Shown: positions 1 to 11,300 of the stretch, in pieces | Layout: each line of letters starts with the position of its first letter | Numbering within the stretch: the stretch's first letter is position 1 | From: Ctena decussata | Taxonomy: Eukaryota; Mollusca; Bivalvia; Lucinida; Lucinidae | Direction of reading: 5' to 3' | NCBI GenBank assembly: GCA_963989385.1 | Contig: OZ022503.1 | Span: 65,446,123-65,510,122 of the forward strand | DNA: 64,000 bases | Made by a program: the position numbers and the translations under genes | The notes under the pieces: model-generated | What the model was told of the DNA's origin: nothing | The model's input: only the letters and a program-made list of their open reading frames with translations | The model's database searches: none

Positions 1-240
1 TCACTTTTTTTTTCAAAATGCAGTTCTTGCTTTTTCATTATTTTAGGCAGAGCTAAACAAATTCTGCATATAATTATTAACCGATTCTTGCATACAGATA
101 AAAAAAGCAAACCTAACCCTTCAAGTCCTAAACTTGAAATTAGTTGAAATTGCATTAAAGTAAATCAAGAGGCAGTCCATGATGAGTGAACCTCCATGTC
201 TTTTACCAATTTTACTCATTTTCGTGACTTCCAGAGGCTG

Positions 241-448
241 TATTCATAAAGCCACTTAAGTCGTCGCTATGCTGTTGCTAAGGCTAAATATCTATAAAGG
301 AGATTCCCTACATCTATGAATTTGGTCTGGAGGAACAGTCTTTGTAAGACTGTTCCTCCAGAGCAAATTTCATAGATGTAGGGAATCTCATTCAAAGACA
401 TTTAGCCTTAGCAACAGCATAGCAACCACTTAAGTCGTTTTATGAATA
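241..448. repeat. 208-bp fold-back element
   Basis: Two arms of about 100 bp are near-perfect reverse complements, starting with TATTCATAAA and ending with TTTATGAATA around a few-base loop near 346. It is non-coding and resembles a MITE or fold-back element. Confidence 0.85.
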
Positions 449-544
449 CGACTCCTGTTAGCTTCAATGGAGGATGAAGCTATTCCAAAGGGGTGTCTAC
501 TCTTAAAGGAAAGATTCTGCACCAAGAGGTCCAATCTTTTTCAT

Positions 545-778
545 TAAAACGTTTTATCATATGACGTCGCATCTGAGAGTGTAATAAAGCCATGCATTAA
601 AATCGATAATCCACTAGTGGATTAAATTTGCAAATTACGTCGTAGCGTTACGCGTTGACGTCCATAAAAACGTCGCTTTTTCCGATAAGATGCTCGGCAT
701 AGCCTCGCATGGTTTTCCCCAACTCGTTTAATAAATTCAATAATACATGAGCACTCATGTAAGATCCTCTATGACACC
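545..778 (+). repeat. Two-module hairpin element, type A, internally deleted
   Basis: It starts with the shared head TTATCATATGACGTCGC, carries CCACTAGTGGATTAAAT, then jumps to the hairpin half (GATAAGATGCTCGG) and ends GTAAGATCCTCTAT. Compared with the copies at 2741, 14516 and 57127 it lacks about 120 bp from the middle. Confidence 0.8.
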
Positions 779-949
779 CATTATGAGAAAGGAGGCAAGC
801 ATGGAAATTGCAGAGATACTTCCCCTGAAAGTTCATCGTAAAAATTCTAAATATTGGAACACCAAAAATAAGTACCATAATTGTCCTAAAATTGGAACAG
901 TTTGGTTTTACAGTGCAGTAATGTGTCCATAACATGCAAATGGGATGGC

Positions 950-1015
950 AAATAGTGTAAACCCTGATCAGACTGCTCCTCCAGGAGCAGTCTGATCTGG
1001 GTTTGCACTGTTTGC
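950..1015. repeat. Short hairpin, GCAAACAGTG family (H1)
   Basis: The core is TGATCAGACTGCTCCT facing AGGAGCAGTCTGATCT, flanked by AGTGTAAACC and GGTTTGCACTGTTTGC. Related hairpins occur at 3340-3391, 16735-16801, 27005-27085, 28045-28110, 33975-34050 and 58144-58198. Arm ends are conserved while the apex differs. Confidence 0.7.
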
Positions 1016-1552
1016 TCTGACCTAACTGTCCCAATACATGTATATAGAGTTTTTACGGTACTCATTTATCCAAACAGACGTTCTAACAACAAAACCTTAA
1101 CAAACACAGAAGGCACAAAGACCACAGTTTTACCAGGGCCTTTAGTTTGTTTTTATTTTTAGATAATGCCAGATAATAATGTTAACTGTTTCAAATTTGA
1201 GTATTTTTATAGTATTTTGTTCAGGGCAGCCCAACATTCAGTTTGTTTTGCTACTTTTTAATGATGACGGCCATCCATATTATTGCACTTTGGACAGTCT
1301 GGCCATGCTAAATATGAGTTCAGCGTTTTTTTTAGTAGCCATATGAAGAGCTGTTTACAGACAGATGGACAGACCCGATGACAAGTACGTTCTGTTTGAG
1401 TAGGCTAAATCTCAAAAGCAGAAGTATATCTACACTACGCAGTAGTATTTGATATGAATAGATGGGCATCCAAACTTTTCAAACAGTCAAATGGAGACAA
1501 ATATCGGGAACTAGTACTGGCTTCCCTGTATTAACACTACCACTCCAAATGG

Positions 1553-1618
1553 GTATACTCTAAAAGAAAAACATTTGCTCCTAGGGAGCAAATTCTTTCC
1601 TTAAAGGATCGACTCCCA
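1553..1618. repeat. Short hairpin, AAAGGAAAGAATTTGCTCC family (H2)
   Basis: An inverted repeat around CATTTGCTCCTAGGGAGCAAAT with arms reading ACTCTAAAAGAAAA and TTCCTTAAAGGAT. Related or half copies are at 481-535, 1993-2050, 15652-15725, 30323-30392, 42370-42450 and 55490-55555. Confidence 0.65.
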
Positions 1619-1699
1619 AGGTAAACGCTGACAAGATAGTGAAAATGCAGAATTGCTTCCCTTCAAGTGGATCAATTCACCGTAGGTAACACGACTTAC

Positions 1700-1837
1700 C
1701 GTCATTGCAGGTTCTCATCGCGTCATCAATAAAGTTTATTCCTTTGTCACAGGCACATACAGCTTTACCAAACGGCTGTGGTAGACATATAGTGCTGCAA
1801 GGGCCCCTTCCATTGTTGTCTTTGCATCCGTCGCTTA
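1700..1837 (-). CDS. LRP-like gene, EGF-like exon 2
   Basis: A 138-bp internal exon between acceptor ATGGCAG (3' of 1837) and donor G|GTAAGT. It is phase 1 on both sides, as is usual for portable EGF modules. The peptide begins VSDGCKDNNGRG and ends DDAMRTCND, and contains six cysteines in EGF order (DGC, GPC, TIC, AVC, CAC, RTC). It follows the last blade of propeller 2 (exon 4443-4325); joining G+TA gives valine at the junction. EGF-like modules cap the propeller in all LRP family members. No calcium-binding signature is visible. This is the most 3' exon in the window and the gene continues to the left. Confidence 0.85.
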
Positions 1838-2740
1838 CTGCCATGATAACAAAATATCTTTAAAGCATTCGTGTGAACTTAAGTGTACAGGTACACCGGT
1901 ATACCGCTACGTTTTCCGCCATTTTTTCAAAGTGTTACAACTTTTGTTTCTACCTGATTGCTTCCAACTGAACGACGGAAACCTTCTAAAGTGGTGTCTA
2001 CTATTATAGGAAAGAATTCACTCCTATCAGCGCAAATTATTTTTTCTCAATAGCCCACGCCCTTTCAGTAGGGAGTAAAGATGATACTAGCAGAATTGCA
2101 CTCATTGTAGGTGAACTCTTTAAGACTTTAAGAGACGAATAGTGAAAATACGCTTTTCAACTGCTCTTGTCCAGAACAGGCAAAGAGTATTCCAAGCCTG
2201 GTCAGGACATGCGACGATCATGTTTTTTAATTAAATTTTATAGTAGTCACTTATAAGGAGAGACTTTAAGGACATTTAAGAAAGGGGCTTCACGAAAAAA
2301 GAAAGATATACACTTGAAACTGTTACACACAATAAAACGAATATTCGTACAGACATTCAGCAATAATGCGTATAAGCTTGTAACTTGGTATAATGGTCGC
2401 TGCTATTTGGCAAACAGCCGACATCCTAATTTCACACGAATCTCACACAGAAACATCTCATCACTTTATTCTATAAGCTGTGTAACTGAGTATGTGTAAC
2501 TAAGACTGTATAACTGAGTCATGCCAGGTACTCTCGCAATTTCATTCCTCTCCGAAAGTTCGTTAAAACTCTTGCTTCTGCAAATAGTTTGCCGAAATAT
2601 AACCATGTCATTCGACTAATATTAAAATAAGGTTATTTGTACAAAATGGCAGTTTTTTTCAGACTGTTGCTGCAGCAGTCAGTTCTCAGAAAACTCCTGA
2701 AAGTGGCTTTGGTTCGGCCATGTTCAGGAACTTTAACTTA

Positions 2741-3102
2741 ATTTTATCATATGACGTCGCATCTGAGAGTGTAATAAAGCCATGCATTAAAATCGATAAT
2801 CCACTAGTGGATTAAATATGCAAATTACGTCGTAACATTATATGCTGACGTCCATCAAAACGCGGCCGCGTTTTCTAATGGCGAAATCGTGACGTTTTAA
2901 TGCAAAATTTGCTTATAAAATGCAATTTTAGTGTCATATGATAAATAGAATCTTGCATTCGTGCTCCTGTATTACTGAATTTATTAAACTCGCTGGGGAA
3001 AACCGATAAGATGCTCGGCAGGGCCTCGCATCTTATCTTTTCCCCAACTCGTTTAATAAATTCAATAATACATGAGCACTCATGTATGATCCTCTATGTA
3101 AC
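2741..3102 (+). repeat. Two-module hairpin element, type A, complete
   Basis: Head module TTATCATATGACGTCGC to GTGTCATATGATAAATA, followed by a hairpin module starting AGAATCTTGCATTCGTG and ending CACTCATGTATGATCCTCT. The hairpin arms include GAATTTATTAAACTCG, TGGGGAAAA and ATAAGATGC. No ORF. Confidence 0.85.
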
Positions 3103-3257
3103 ACAACTCCTGATAGTGGCCAAACCAAAATTTCGGTATGGTCACTTTCAGGAGTTTCGTGATACTAACAGTTTTATTTTAAAAGAAAAAACTGTGCATG
3201 TATGTGCTTTAGAGATATTTGTTAGTAAAATAGCGTTGTTTCATTTTGGATAAATAG

Positions 3258-3445
3258 GGTCAAGTCGGGTAAATTCGGACAGCAGGTAAATTCGGACAGT
3301 CGCATTGTTTCCTTAATATGTCAATTCAAAATTAACTGGGCAAACAGCACAAATCCTGATGAGCCGTCTGATCTGGATTTTCACTGTTTGCGATGGTATG
3401 TCCGATTTTATCTGCTCCGAAGCTACCTGACTCGACGCTACTTGC
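3258..3445. repeat. MITE-like element with TIRs, containing an H1 hairpin
   Basis: The left end GTCAAGTCGGGTAAATTCGG is matched, degenerately, by the inverted right end around TGACTCGAC. The left TIR contains a direct repeat (AGGTAAATTCGGACAG twice). An H1 hairpin (3340-3391) sits in the middle. The class is uncertain. Confidence 0.5.
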
Positions 3446-4065
3446 AGAAGCAGGACTTTTTAGTTTCCAGACGGGAAAGGAATTGCGCGTTTACAAAATA
3501 TTGGAAGGCATCACTTGAATATTGTTTGTTGCAGCACAAAAAGCAGCACTACATCAGAACCGATTATTGATACATTGGTACCATTTGGTAGTCAAATGCA
3601 CCTTCACCAGAAGTAAAATTGTCGTACCATTGGAAATGATCATTTTTGCTTACATCATACGTGTTCACTTCGTACACCAAAAGCAACAATAGCATACATT
3701 TGAGGGACAGTATAAATACAGTATGCCGGAACGGTTTTCGTTCGACACAACTAAAGCATGAGAGGAATGCGCGTATGCACATAGTTTCGACACATTTTTC
3801 TCCAGTAGTTTCAGACGAGATGCAATAAACAGTAAAATAAAAGACGGTCACCAGCGGCGATATCAGTCGAACGACTAGCACCAATTTCTTTTAGGCAGAA
3901 GTAGACCATAAAGGCAATGTCCCAGGCAAGTATGAAAATATTCCAATCAGAGGTGTCGGAGAAAATGCGCTAACATTACAAGTTTACAGATGGACAAACG
4001 GACGAACAGTCTCCCATGAGGTAAACTCTCCTGGCCTATCCTCTGTTGGAGCAAATGAACCGCAA

Positions 4066-4295
4066 CTTCACAAAACCAACAAAGTTGCATGTGCGCCAAG
4101 CGAAGACTCAGATCAGCCTGGGCATCCGCCCAGTCTGTTAAGAGACTTGGCTGTCTGCATGAAGGTGCTTAGTCCCTTAGCTATCTTTTAAGTGCATAGC
4201 AAAGATTCTGATCAGACTGGGCGGATACCCAGGCTGATCTGAGGCTTTGCTGGGCGCACATGCTACTTTGTTTGTTTTATCGTGTCGCGGCTCAA
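4066..4295. repeat. ~230-bp near-palindromic element (M1), copy 1
   Basis: The ends are GAGCCGCGACACGA-like and TCGTGTCGCGGCTC. Inside, CAGATCAGCCTGGGCATCC is mirrored by GGCTGATCTGAG and GACTGGGCGGATGCCC. The whole element folds on itself. It lies in the intron 30 bp downstream of the exon ending at 4325. Confidence 0.9.
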
Positions 4296-4324
4296 ATATT
4301 TTTGTCCCCAAGAGCTGTAAATAC

Positions 4325-4443
4325 CTGGTTGTGTATTAGGCATATTTTTCCTGTAGATACTGAGGGTCTCCAACCTTCCCGGGTCTATCTGTTGACCAAC
4401 TGCAACCTTTGTTCCAGTATCATTGAGCAATACTTTTGTTAGT
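4325..4443 (-). CDS. LRP-like gene, last blade of propeller 2
   Basis: A 119-bp exon with acceptor TTATTTTCAG before 4443 and donor CAG|GTATTTAC. It enters in phase 2 and leaves in phase 1. The peptide LTKVLLNDTGTKVAVG continues QQIDPGRLETLSIYRK and ends NTQP, which is the standard closing blade before an EGF module. It joins exon 5902-5746 (GG+A gives Gly) and exon 1837 (G+TA gives Val). Directly upstream lie two further copies of the acceptor region in 71-bp tandem (see 4444-4605); this copy is the one that keeps the frame open into the EGF exon. Confidence 0.82.
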
Positions 4444-4605
4444 CTGAAAATAACAAAACATATATGTTCCTAACAATTGTTCTATCAGCATCATTAGGAG
4501 ATACTTTTGTAATTCTGAAAATAACACAACATATATGTGACGAACGGTTGTCCTATCCGCATCACTAAGAGATACTTTTGTAAATCTGAAAGCATCAATT
4601 TTTGT
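4444..4605 (-). repeat. 71-bp tandem repeat duplicating a 3' splice site
   Basis: Acceptor-like TTTTCAG or CTTTCAG followed by A(A/T)TTACAAAAGTATC recurs with starts at 4585, 4514 and 4443, exactly 71 bp apart. Each copy contains the start of the exon. Using 4514 gives a stop codon shortly after the true acceptor; using 4585 shifts frame and ends at a TGA near 4420. They therefore look like decoy acceptors or switches for non-productive splicing. Confidence 0.75.
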
Positions 4606-5023
4606 AATTCTGGAGTGTTGATCCAGAATTAATGTCACTGCAGCTATAATACGTCTGGAATGAAAAGAGAGCAACAAAATTTCGTATCCAAGTGCCTTAT
4701 TTTTTGCATTTTGGTCTGGAAAAGTCATAAAAATATAGTGAACAGTAATCAAAATAGCGAGATAGGCAGAAGGCATGGTAACGACAAGCGCCTCACGCCA
4801 ATGATGCTGTTGACGTTCATGACGAAGTTTCGATATAATGTCATGTCCACAAATGTCTGTTCACTCATGTTTATCTTACCTTTCAATATTATTTGAAAAT
4901 CCCGGCAGCTCACGTTCAAGAATTTACTCAGTATGCAAATTGCAGAACATTGATCTTCATATCCTTATGTGTTCCTTACGTGCGAACTGACGAACTGATG
5001 AACGGACAAGGCGAAACTACAAA

Positions 5024-5219
5024 TGAGCCGCGACATGAGAAAACCAACGAAGTGGTTGTGCGCTCAGCCCGGCCTCAGATCAGCCCGGGCATTCGCCTAG
5101 TCTCATCAGAGTCTTCGCTGGCAGCATGGAAGTAGCTTAGCCCCTTAGCTACCCTTAAAGGGCTATGCGAAGAGTCTGATCAGACTGGGCGCACAATCAC
5201 CTTTTTGGTTTTCTCGTGT
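5024..5219. repeat. M1 near-palindromic element, copy 2
   Basis: Begins TGAGCCGCGACATGAGAAAA and ends GGTTTTCTCGTGTC. It has the typical CTTAGCCCCTTAGCTACCC centre, with one arm shortened. Confidence 0.85.
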
Positions 5220-5745
5220 CAACATCCTTCAACTTCTTCGAAGAGGGGGGCATAAAAACAAAGTTAAACTGAAGGACAGACTAATTTTAATATTTACAAA
5301 ACGCGCGTCCGAGTGCCTTTTCACATGACGCCTATCGTTTACATCTGCAACGTTAAGCTTTATAATGTATGAACCTTCAGGGCCCAGATTAGTTAATACT
5401 TGAAGGTTAACATAGTTCATTTTTAATTACATCAGGTTATGCTTTATACGTTATGTCCAAGGAAGAGTGGTTATCAGTCACATGATTAGATGTCTGCAGT
5501 GCTACGATGATGTCTGAAATGTCGCAATGACTTTGTAAAACAATTTATCGTGTTTTGAATTTAAACTTTTGTGCAAAGTTTTTGCCATATTATGAGAGGA
5601 AAATAACGACAATACAGGTGACAAACATTTGTTCTCTAACGTCGACAAAGTATGAAAGGTGGTGGATTACTAGTTTACACGAGCCTTTCGACGCGCTGTC
5701 GTTATACTTTCATGAACATGAGTAAAAAAAAATTCAATGACTTAC

Positions 5746-5902
5746 CCATTGCGGTATGAGATAATATAAAGATAAACACCGTCGGTCACTATATCGCTGA
5801 TGTCTGCACCGGGTTCCTGAAGAAATAGTTCGCAATTATTTCCATCAAGGTCGCACCGCTTAATGGTATCGTAATATCTGTCTGACCAATATAAATGACC
5901 CC
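5746..5902 (-). CDS. LRP-like gene, propeller 2 blade with YWSD
   Basis: A 157-bp exon, acceptor TTATTTCAG before 5902 and donor GG|GTAAG after 5746; phases 1 in, 2 out. The peptide starts GHLYWSDRYYDTIKRCDLDG and ends GVYLYIISYRN. It has the best-preserved LDL-receptor class B signature in the window (LYWSD, then IKRCDLDG). Together with exon 7581-7448 it spans the usual blade junction (GLTIDYR|RGHLYWSD), as found at conserved intron positions of LRP genes. Confidence is high because both neighbouring junctions keep frame. Confidence 0.9.
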
Positions 5903-5929
5903 CTGAAATAAAAAATACGATGTATACGA

Positions 5930-6245
5930 CTCTGTGTGTAAAAGGTAAAAGTAAAGGTTTCCCATAGCCTAATAGCTGTGGGGGTTATAGCAGTGGGGGT
6001 TATAGACCCACTGTTTCTTGGGCACAGCTAATGAAAGGCGGAGCCCATCTTTCTCTTTTCGCAGCCTTATCCTTCCCTAATTCGAAAAACGTACCCATTT
6101 ACTGCTGGGTTCTGTGTGTACAGCACGCTAAATAAGACTCTCTGTGTACATTATGTTCAGTACCACCATAGCGGGATGACGTCGATATGACGGTGTATTG
6201 ACGTCAATGCGACGTCATGACGTCGTATCGACGTCAATACAACGT
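5930..6245. other. Intronic, low-complexity ACGTC-rich stretch
   Basis: No exon seen. A duplicated GTGGGGGTTATAG lies near 5970-6010. A run of TGACGTC/ACGTCA motifs lies at 6176-6240; each resembles a CRE-type palindrome, but the cluster reads as a short tandem repeat rather than a promoter. Confidence 0.4.
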
Positions 6246-6596
6246 CATTAAAATTTTATGTGCCGGCTGGTTTACAGCTCCGTAAACGGCCGATCAGCAT
6301 AATAATATCGCGATATTGCGGCTCATTCTCTATTCTCATGTTGCGGCTCATTCTCTACGAAACAATGATCGTGTGCCCCTCATTAACACGGTCATAATGA
6401 GAGGGTTACAGAGTGTGTTTTATCAAGAGAAATTGAATATATTCCAGAACTGGGATAATACAGCAGCTTCTCCCAACCATATGTGAATATGCCTATAGCA
6501 AAAGGAAATTTAGGAGGGACATCCATATTAAATACCCTTTGCTGTATGAATCAAATCCAAATGAAGAAAATAAAATATCATCTATATACTCATTGT

Positions 6597-7224
6597 AAGC
6601 AGCTTCAAATACCTTGGAGCAGTTGTCTCAGATGATGGCTCAAAACAGGAGGTTCTCTCAAGGATAGCACAAGCCACTTCAGCTCTTGCTAAGCTGAAAC
6701 CAATTTGGAGAGATAACAACATATCTCTTGGATCAAAGGTGACACTTATGCGCTCCCTTGTCATTTCCATATTTCTGTATGCCTGTGAATCATGGACCTT
6801 GACAGCAGAATTAGAGAAAAGAACTCGGGCCTTTGAGATGAGATGCTACCAAAGGTTACTGAACATTTCGTACAAAGACCATATAACCAATGAGGAGGTT
6901 CGCAAGAAGATCCAAGCAGCCATTGGAGAATATGATGAACTCCTGACACTGGTCAAGAAACGGAAACTAAGGTGGTTTGGCCACGTCACAAGGTCTTCTG
7001 GTTTAGCAAAGACAATTCTTCAGGGCACAGTGAAAGGAAAAAGAAGAAGAGGTAGACAGAAGAAGAGGTGGGAAGACAATATCAAGGAGTGGACTGGAAT
7101 GGATTTTGCCAGCTCAACTAGGGCAGCTGAAGACAGGACAAGGTGGAAAGGGATTGTTTTGAAGTCAGCTGTGGTGCCCCAACGACCTAGTAAGGTTATG
7201 GGATAGAATAGAATAGAATAGAAT
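6597..7224 (+). mobile_element. LINE 3' fragment, RT C-terminal region, (TAGAA)n tail
   Basis: An open frame from about 6597 to 7206 encodes SFKYLGAVVSDDGSKQEV, then SLVISIFLYACESW, RWFGHVTRSSGL and RGRQKKRWEDNIKEWTG. This is the segment downstream of the reverse-transcriptase palm in non-LTR elements commonly annotated as endonuclease-reverse transcriptase in invertebrates. It ends with repeated TAGAA just after the stop, a typical LINE tail. It is 5'-truncated: no RT palm or endonuclease is present. It is sense on plus, antisense to the host gene, and lies in the intron between exons 7581-7448 and 5902-5746. A second copy with the same tail is at 46627-48230. Frame is intact, so insertion may be fairly recent. 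Confidence 0.85.
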
Positions 7225-7447
7225 ATACTCATTCATGCCTAGGGCCCCATACAAGGGACATAGGCAAACAGTGCAGATCCAGATCAGACATGGCAAAATG
7301 CAACAGTCTACCATGTTTGTAAAAGAAAAACATGGGCACTTCTATGCAAAAGACAATAATAAGAAGAAAAATAAACCCGACACCGCTTAAATGACTATTG
7401 GACTCAGAAGAGTCCACTAGGCATAAATGGGTCAACTTGTAACTTAC

Positions 7448-7581
7448 TCCTGTAATCTATGGTAAGTCCTTCTGGCCATACCATGTTTGTGTCGTTAATT
7501 AAAACGCCATCATTTTTACCATCCATGTAAGCTCGTCCAATGTATGTATGTCGGTAGTCTTGGACTGCATAGTACATATAC
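7448..7581 (-). CDS. LRP-like gene, propeller 2 blade exon
   Basis: A 134-bp exon with acceptor CTTCCAAG before 7581 and donor A|GTAAGT; phases 2 in, 1 out. The peptide YMYYAVQDYRHTYIG continues RAYMDGKNDGVLIND and ends WPEGLTIDYR. YMYYAVQ stands at the YWTD position, and MDGKNDG matches the turn that follows it in LDL-receptor class B repeats. It joins 13791-13608 as HPGK-G-YMYY, the classical position of the blade break. No catalytic role; structural propeller blade of the ectodomain. Confidence 0.88.
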
Positions 7582-7885
7582 CTTGGAAGAAAAACAATTT
7601 AAGTATTTTCACATGCACAAAATACAGAAAACGTCAATAAAAACATACTCATTACCATGCTGCTTTTTTGGTTATAATCCTAATATGTAACAATAAATGG
7701 GATTTCAGACCAATGAGCTGCTAAAGCTCAATTCTCTTACATTCCTCTGTAGTTAAGTCTCAACATAACACCATTATAGCACTTTCCCCAGATACCCAAA
7801 CTTTAGCACGTCAAGATACTCCATAACGAGCAAAGTCCACTTAAGATATTATGTTATAAGTCGGAGAAAGAGCATGGACCGTCTG

Positions 7886-7956
7886 CCTGTACGGAGATAT
7901 AATCCACGAGCTTAAGCTCGCGGATTACATCGCCGTAGAGGCGGACGAATATTCTT
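7886..7956. repeat. Hairpin with ~34-bp arms
   Basis: CGTCTGCCTGTACGG pairs with CCGTAGAGGCGGACG, and TAATCCACGAGCTT pairs with AAGCTCGCGGATTA. Loop-less palindrome in an intron. Confidence 0.7.
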
Positions 7957-8339
7957 ATATCTTTTACTTAACGTATAGCGCTATGGCGTTCTATGGACCG
8001 CAAGCATAGCGTAAATAGACCGGCTGTAAGCATGACAATACAAGATACCCTCGCAAAGGTTACAAAATGGTTTCACAAGATAACACCATCGAACAAAATC
8101 AGTGTATCTCGTCAGGATCCATGCATAGGAGAACTAAACTAGAAACATGGTAACTAATAGAGCCCCGCCTTTATGGGACTGTTGGTGGCATTTAAGTTAT
8201 ATGTCCCAAACCACAAATACTAATAACAGCTCTCTATTGTCATGTTATTCCACCATATTATGTTGTTTGGAATTAAGCCTCTGGTAGAGTCAGTATGATA
8301 TGGGCAAAATACAAATTCATTGACTAATTACAACAAGGG

Positions 8340-11300
8340 CAACACGTCTGTGAAGCAGGAAGCTGGAGTTACCATTCTTGCACTCTGTACACCTTCAGAT
8401 CATCTGATGATGCTTTATATTTGTACCAAGTTTTGTGAAAATATCTGCAAAGGCTTTTAAGTTATAGAGCGGATAAACTGTCCATATCAAACATTACAAA
8501 GGGACATAATTCTGTTAAAAGTGAGGGCGTCGTTATGGTTCTTGTTCTCTGCACATTGCCTGATGATGCTTTATATTTGTATTAAGTTTTGTGAAAATAT
8601 ATTAAACGGTTTTAAAGTATTAGAGCGGAACGATTTCTATATTAAAAATTATAAAGGTGCATAATTCTGCAGAATTGAGACGTAGATGGAGTTACAGTTC
8701 GTAGTCTCTGCACATCGTCTGATAATGCTTTATATTTGTAGAAAATCATAAAAAAAGAGGACCATTGGTCCTGTAGCTCACCTGAGTCCATTCAGCCTCA
8801 GTACTCTAGGGTAAGTTACTCTAAGGCAAATTGAACACATAGGTGGTATCATACCTGTGACCCTCAGGGTGGAAAATGAAAAAGACAAGAATCATCCAAC
8901 CTGGCCCAAATTTGAACCGGTCCGATATCTTAAGGGCTGTCCTAGATAGCTGCAAGTTTGAAGAAGTTGCAGTCAAAACTAAAGACTGTGCTATGGCCCG
9001 GACAACATTTTCCCCATTATAAGTCTATGGGACCTTTTTGTTGCCATGGTAGCCAAAGTTTTAAATCAAGATCCCGCCCCAACAATGCTACATATAAAAT
9101 TTGATCAAGATTGGCAAGCTACTTGAGCAATTATTAATGCTTAAAAGTGTGGACGTACGACGGACCAAGCCTATACTATAGAATCACCTTGTGAGACTTG
9201 GCTCAGGTGAGCTAAAAACAGCAACTGTGACCTTGGCCTTAGAATGCTGAAACACAAACTTGTACAAGATATTGTCACACTAAACATTTGTGTGAAGTAA
9301 AATCAAAATCGGTCCATAAATGAAGGCTCGAGACAAAGTTTTTTCTAAAAATAGCCACTGTGTCCTTGACCTTGACCCAAGAATGCTGAAACACAAACTT
9401 GTCCAAGATATTGCCATACTTATCACTTGTGTGAAGTTAAATCGAAATTGGTCCATAAATGAAAGCGCTAGAGCGATGACAAAGTTTTTCTATAAAAAGC
9501 CACTGTGATCTTGACTTTGACCGTAGGATGCTGAAACGCAAGCTTGTTCAAGATATTGTCATACTAAACATTAGTGTGACGTTTTATTCAAAATGGGTCA
9601 ATAAATGAAGGCTCTAGAGCAATGAAAAAGTTTTCTAAAAATAGCCACTGTGACCTTGACCTTAACCCAAGATATTGTCATACTTATCACTTGTGTGATA
9701 TCCAACTGAATTCAGTCCACAAACTGATGCGCTACAGCGATGACAAAGTTTTTCTAAAAATAGCGACTGTGTTCTTCACCTTGACCCACAAACGTTGAAA
9801 CGCCTTCTTGTCCAAGATATTGTCATACTCATCACTTGTGTGAAGTACAATTTAAATCATTCCACACATGAAGGCACTAGAATGATGACGGAAAACATTT
9901 CCGCATTATAATTCTATGGGAAAATATTTTATCGCTCAAGGGCAAGAAACTCTGAAAAGAATGATCCAACCTGGCCCAAATTCGAACTGGTCCGAGATGT
10001 TTTGGCTGTCCTGGATACCTGCAAGTTTGAAGAAGTTGCGATCAAAAATGAAGAAGCTAGGGCCCGGACAACATTTTCCCCATTATAAGTATATGGGAAA
10101 ATATTTATCGCTCAAGGGCAAGTAACTCTGAAAAGAATGATCCAACCTGGCCCAAATTCGAACTGGTCCGAGATGTTTTAGATGTCCTGGATACCTGCAA
10201 GTTACAAGAAGTTGCAATCAAAAATGAAGAAGCTAGGGCCCGGACAACATTTTCCCCATTATAAGTCTATGGGAAAATATTTTATCGCTCAAGGGCAAGT
10301 AACTCTAAAAAGGATGATCCAACCTAGCCCAAATTCGAACTGGTCCGAGATGTTTTAGCTGTCCTGGATACCTGCAAGTTTGAAGAAGTTGCGATCAAAA
10401 ATGAAGAAGCTAGGGCCCGGACAACAATTTCCCCATTATACAGTCTATGGGAAAATATTTTATCACTCAAGGGCAAGTAACTCTGGAAAGAATGATCCAA
10501 CCTGACCCAAATTCAAACTGGTCCGAGATGTTTTGACTGTCCTGCTTATCTACAAGTTTGAAGAAGTTGCAATTAAAAATGAAGAAGTTAGGGCCCGGAC
10601 AACATTTTCCCCATTACAAGTCTATGGGACCTTTTTGTTGCCATGGTAACCACAGTTTTGAACCAATCTGTCCCAAAACTATATGCAATCAATCCTCTAC
10701 CCCAACCATGCTACACATAAAATTTGATCAAGATTGGCCAGCTACTTTAGCAGATATTAATACTTAAAAGTGTGGACGGACGACGGAGGACGGACGACGG
10801 ACCAAGCCTATACTATAAGCTCACCTTGTGAGCCTTTGGCTCAGGTGAGCTAAAAATACCTTTGAGGGGTTTAAAGCTATAGAGCAGACATGTTTTCTTT
10901 ACTTAAAATTACAAAGGGGCATAATTCTTTAAAAATGTGGATGGAGTTATGGTCCTTATTCTCAGCACACCGCCTGATGATACTTTATATTTGAAGAAAG
11001 TTTTATGAAAATATCTTTGAGAGTTTTAAAATTATAGAGCACTATATAGTGCTTAAAATTACAAAGGGGCGTCAATCCGTTAAAATGTAGGTGGAGTAAG
11101 GATGCTTCTTCTCTGCATATCGTTTGATGATGTTTTATATTTGTACAAAGTTTTGGAAAAATATCTCGAACAGTTTAAGAGTTATGGAGCGGGTACGATT
11201 TCCGTACTAAAATAACAAAGGGGCATAATTCCGTAAAATGTATATGGAGTCATGATTCTTATTCTCTGCAAATTGTCTGATGCTGCTCTACATTTGTACC

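Noticed and set aside
3564..3660. Minus-strand frame ending FQWYDNFTSGEGAFDYQ
   Set aside because: No pyrimidine tract or convincing acceptor, and no place for it in the phase chain.
5290..5420. Minus-strand frame with GSYIIKLNVADVNDRR, propeller-like to the eye
   Set aside because: No acceptor gives the needed phase, and the slot between exons 5902 and 1837 is filled by the better-supported exon 4443-4325.
6176..6240. Cluster of TGACGTCA motifs as a cAMP-response promoter
   Set aside because: Located inside an intron between two exons of the same gene, and organised as a short tandem repeat.
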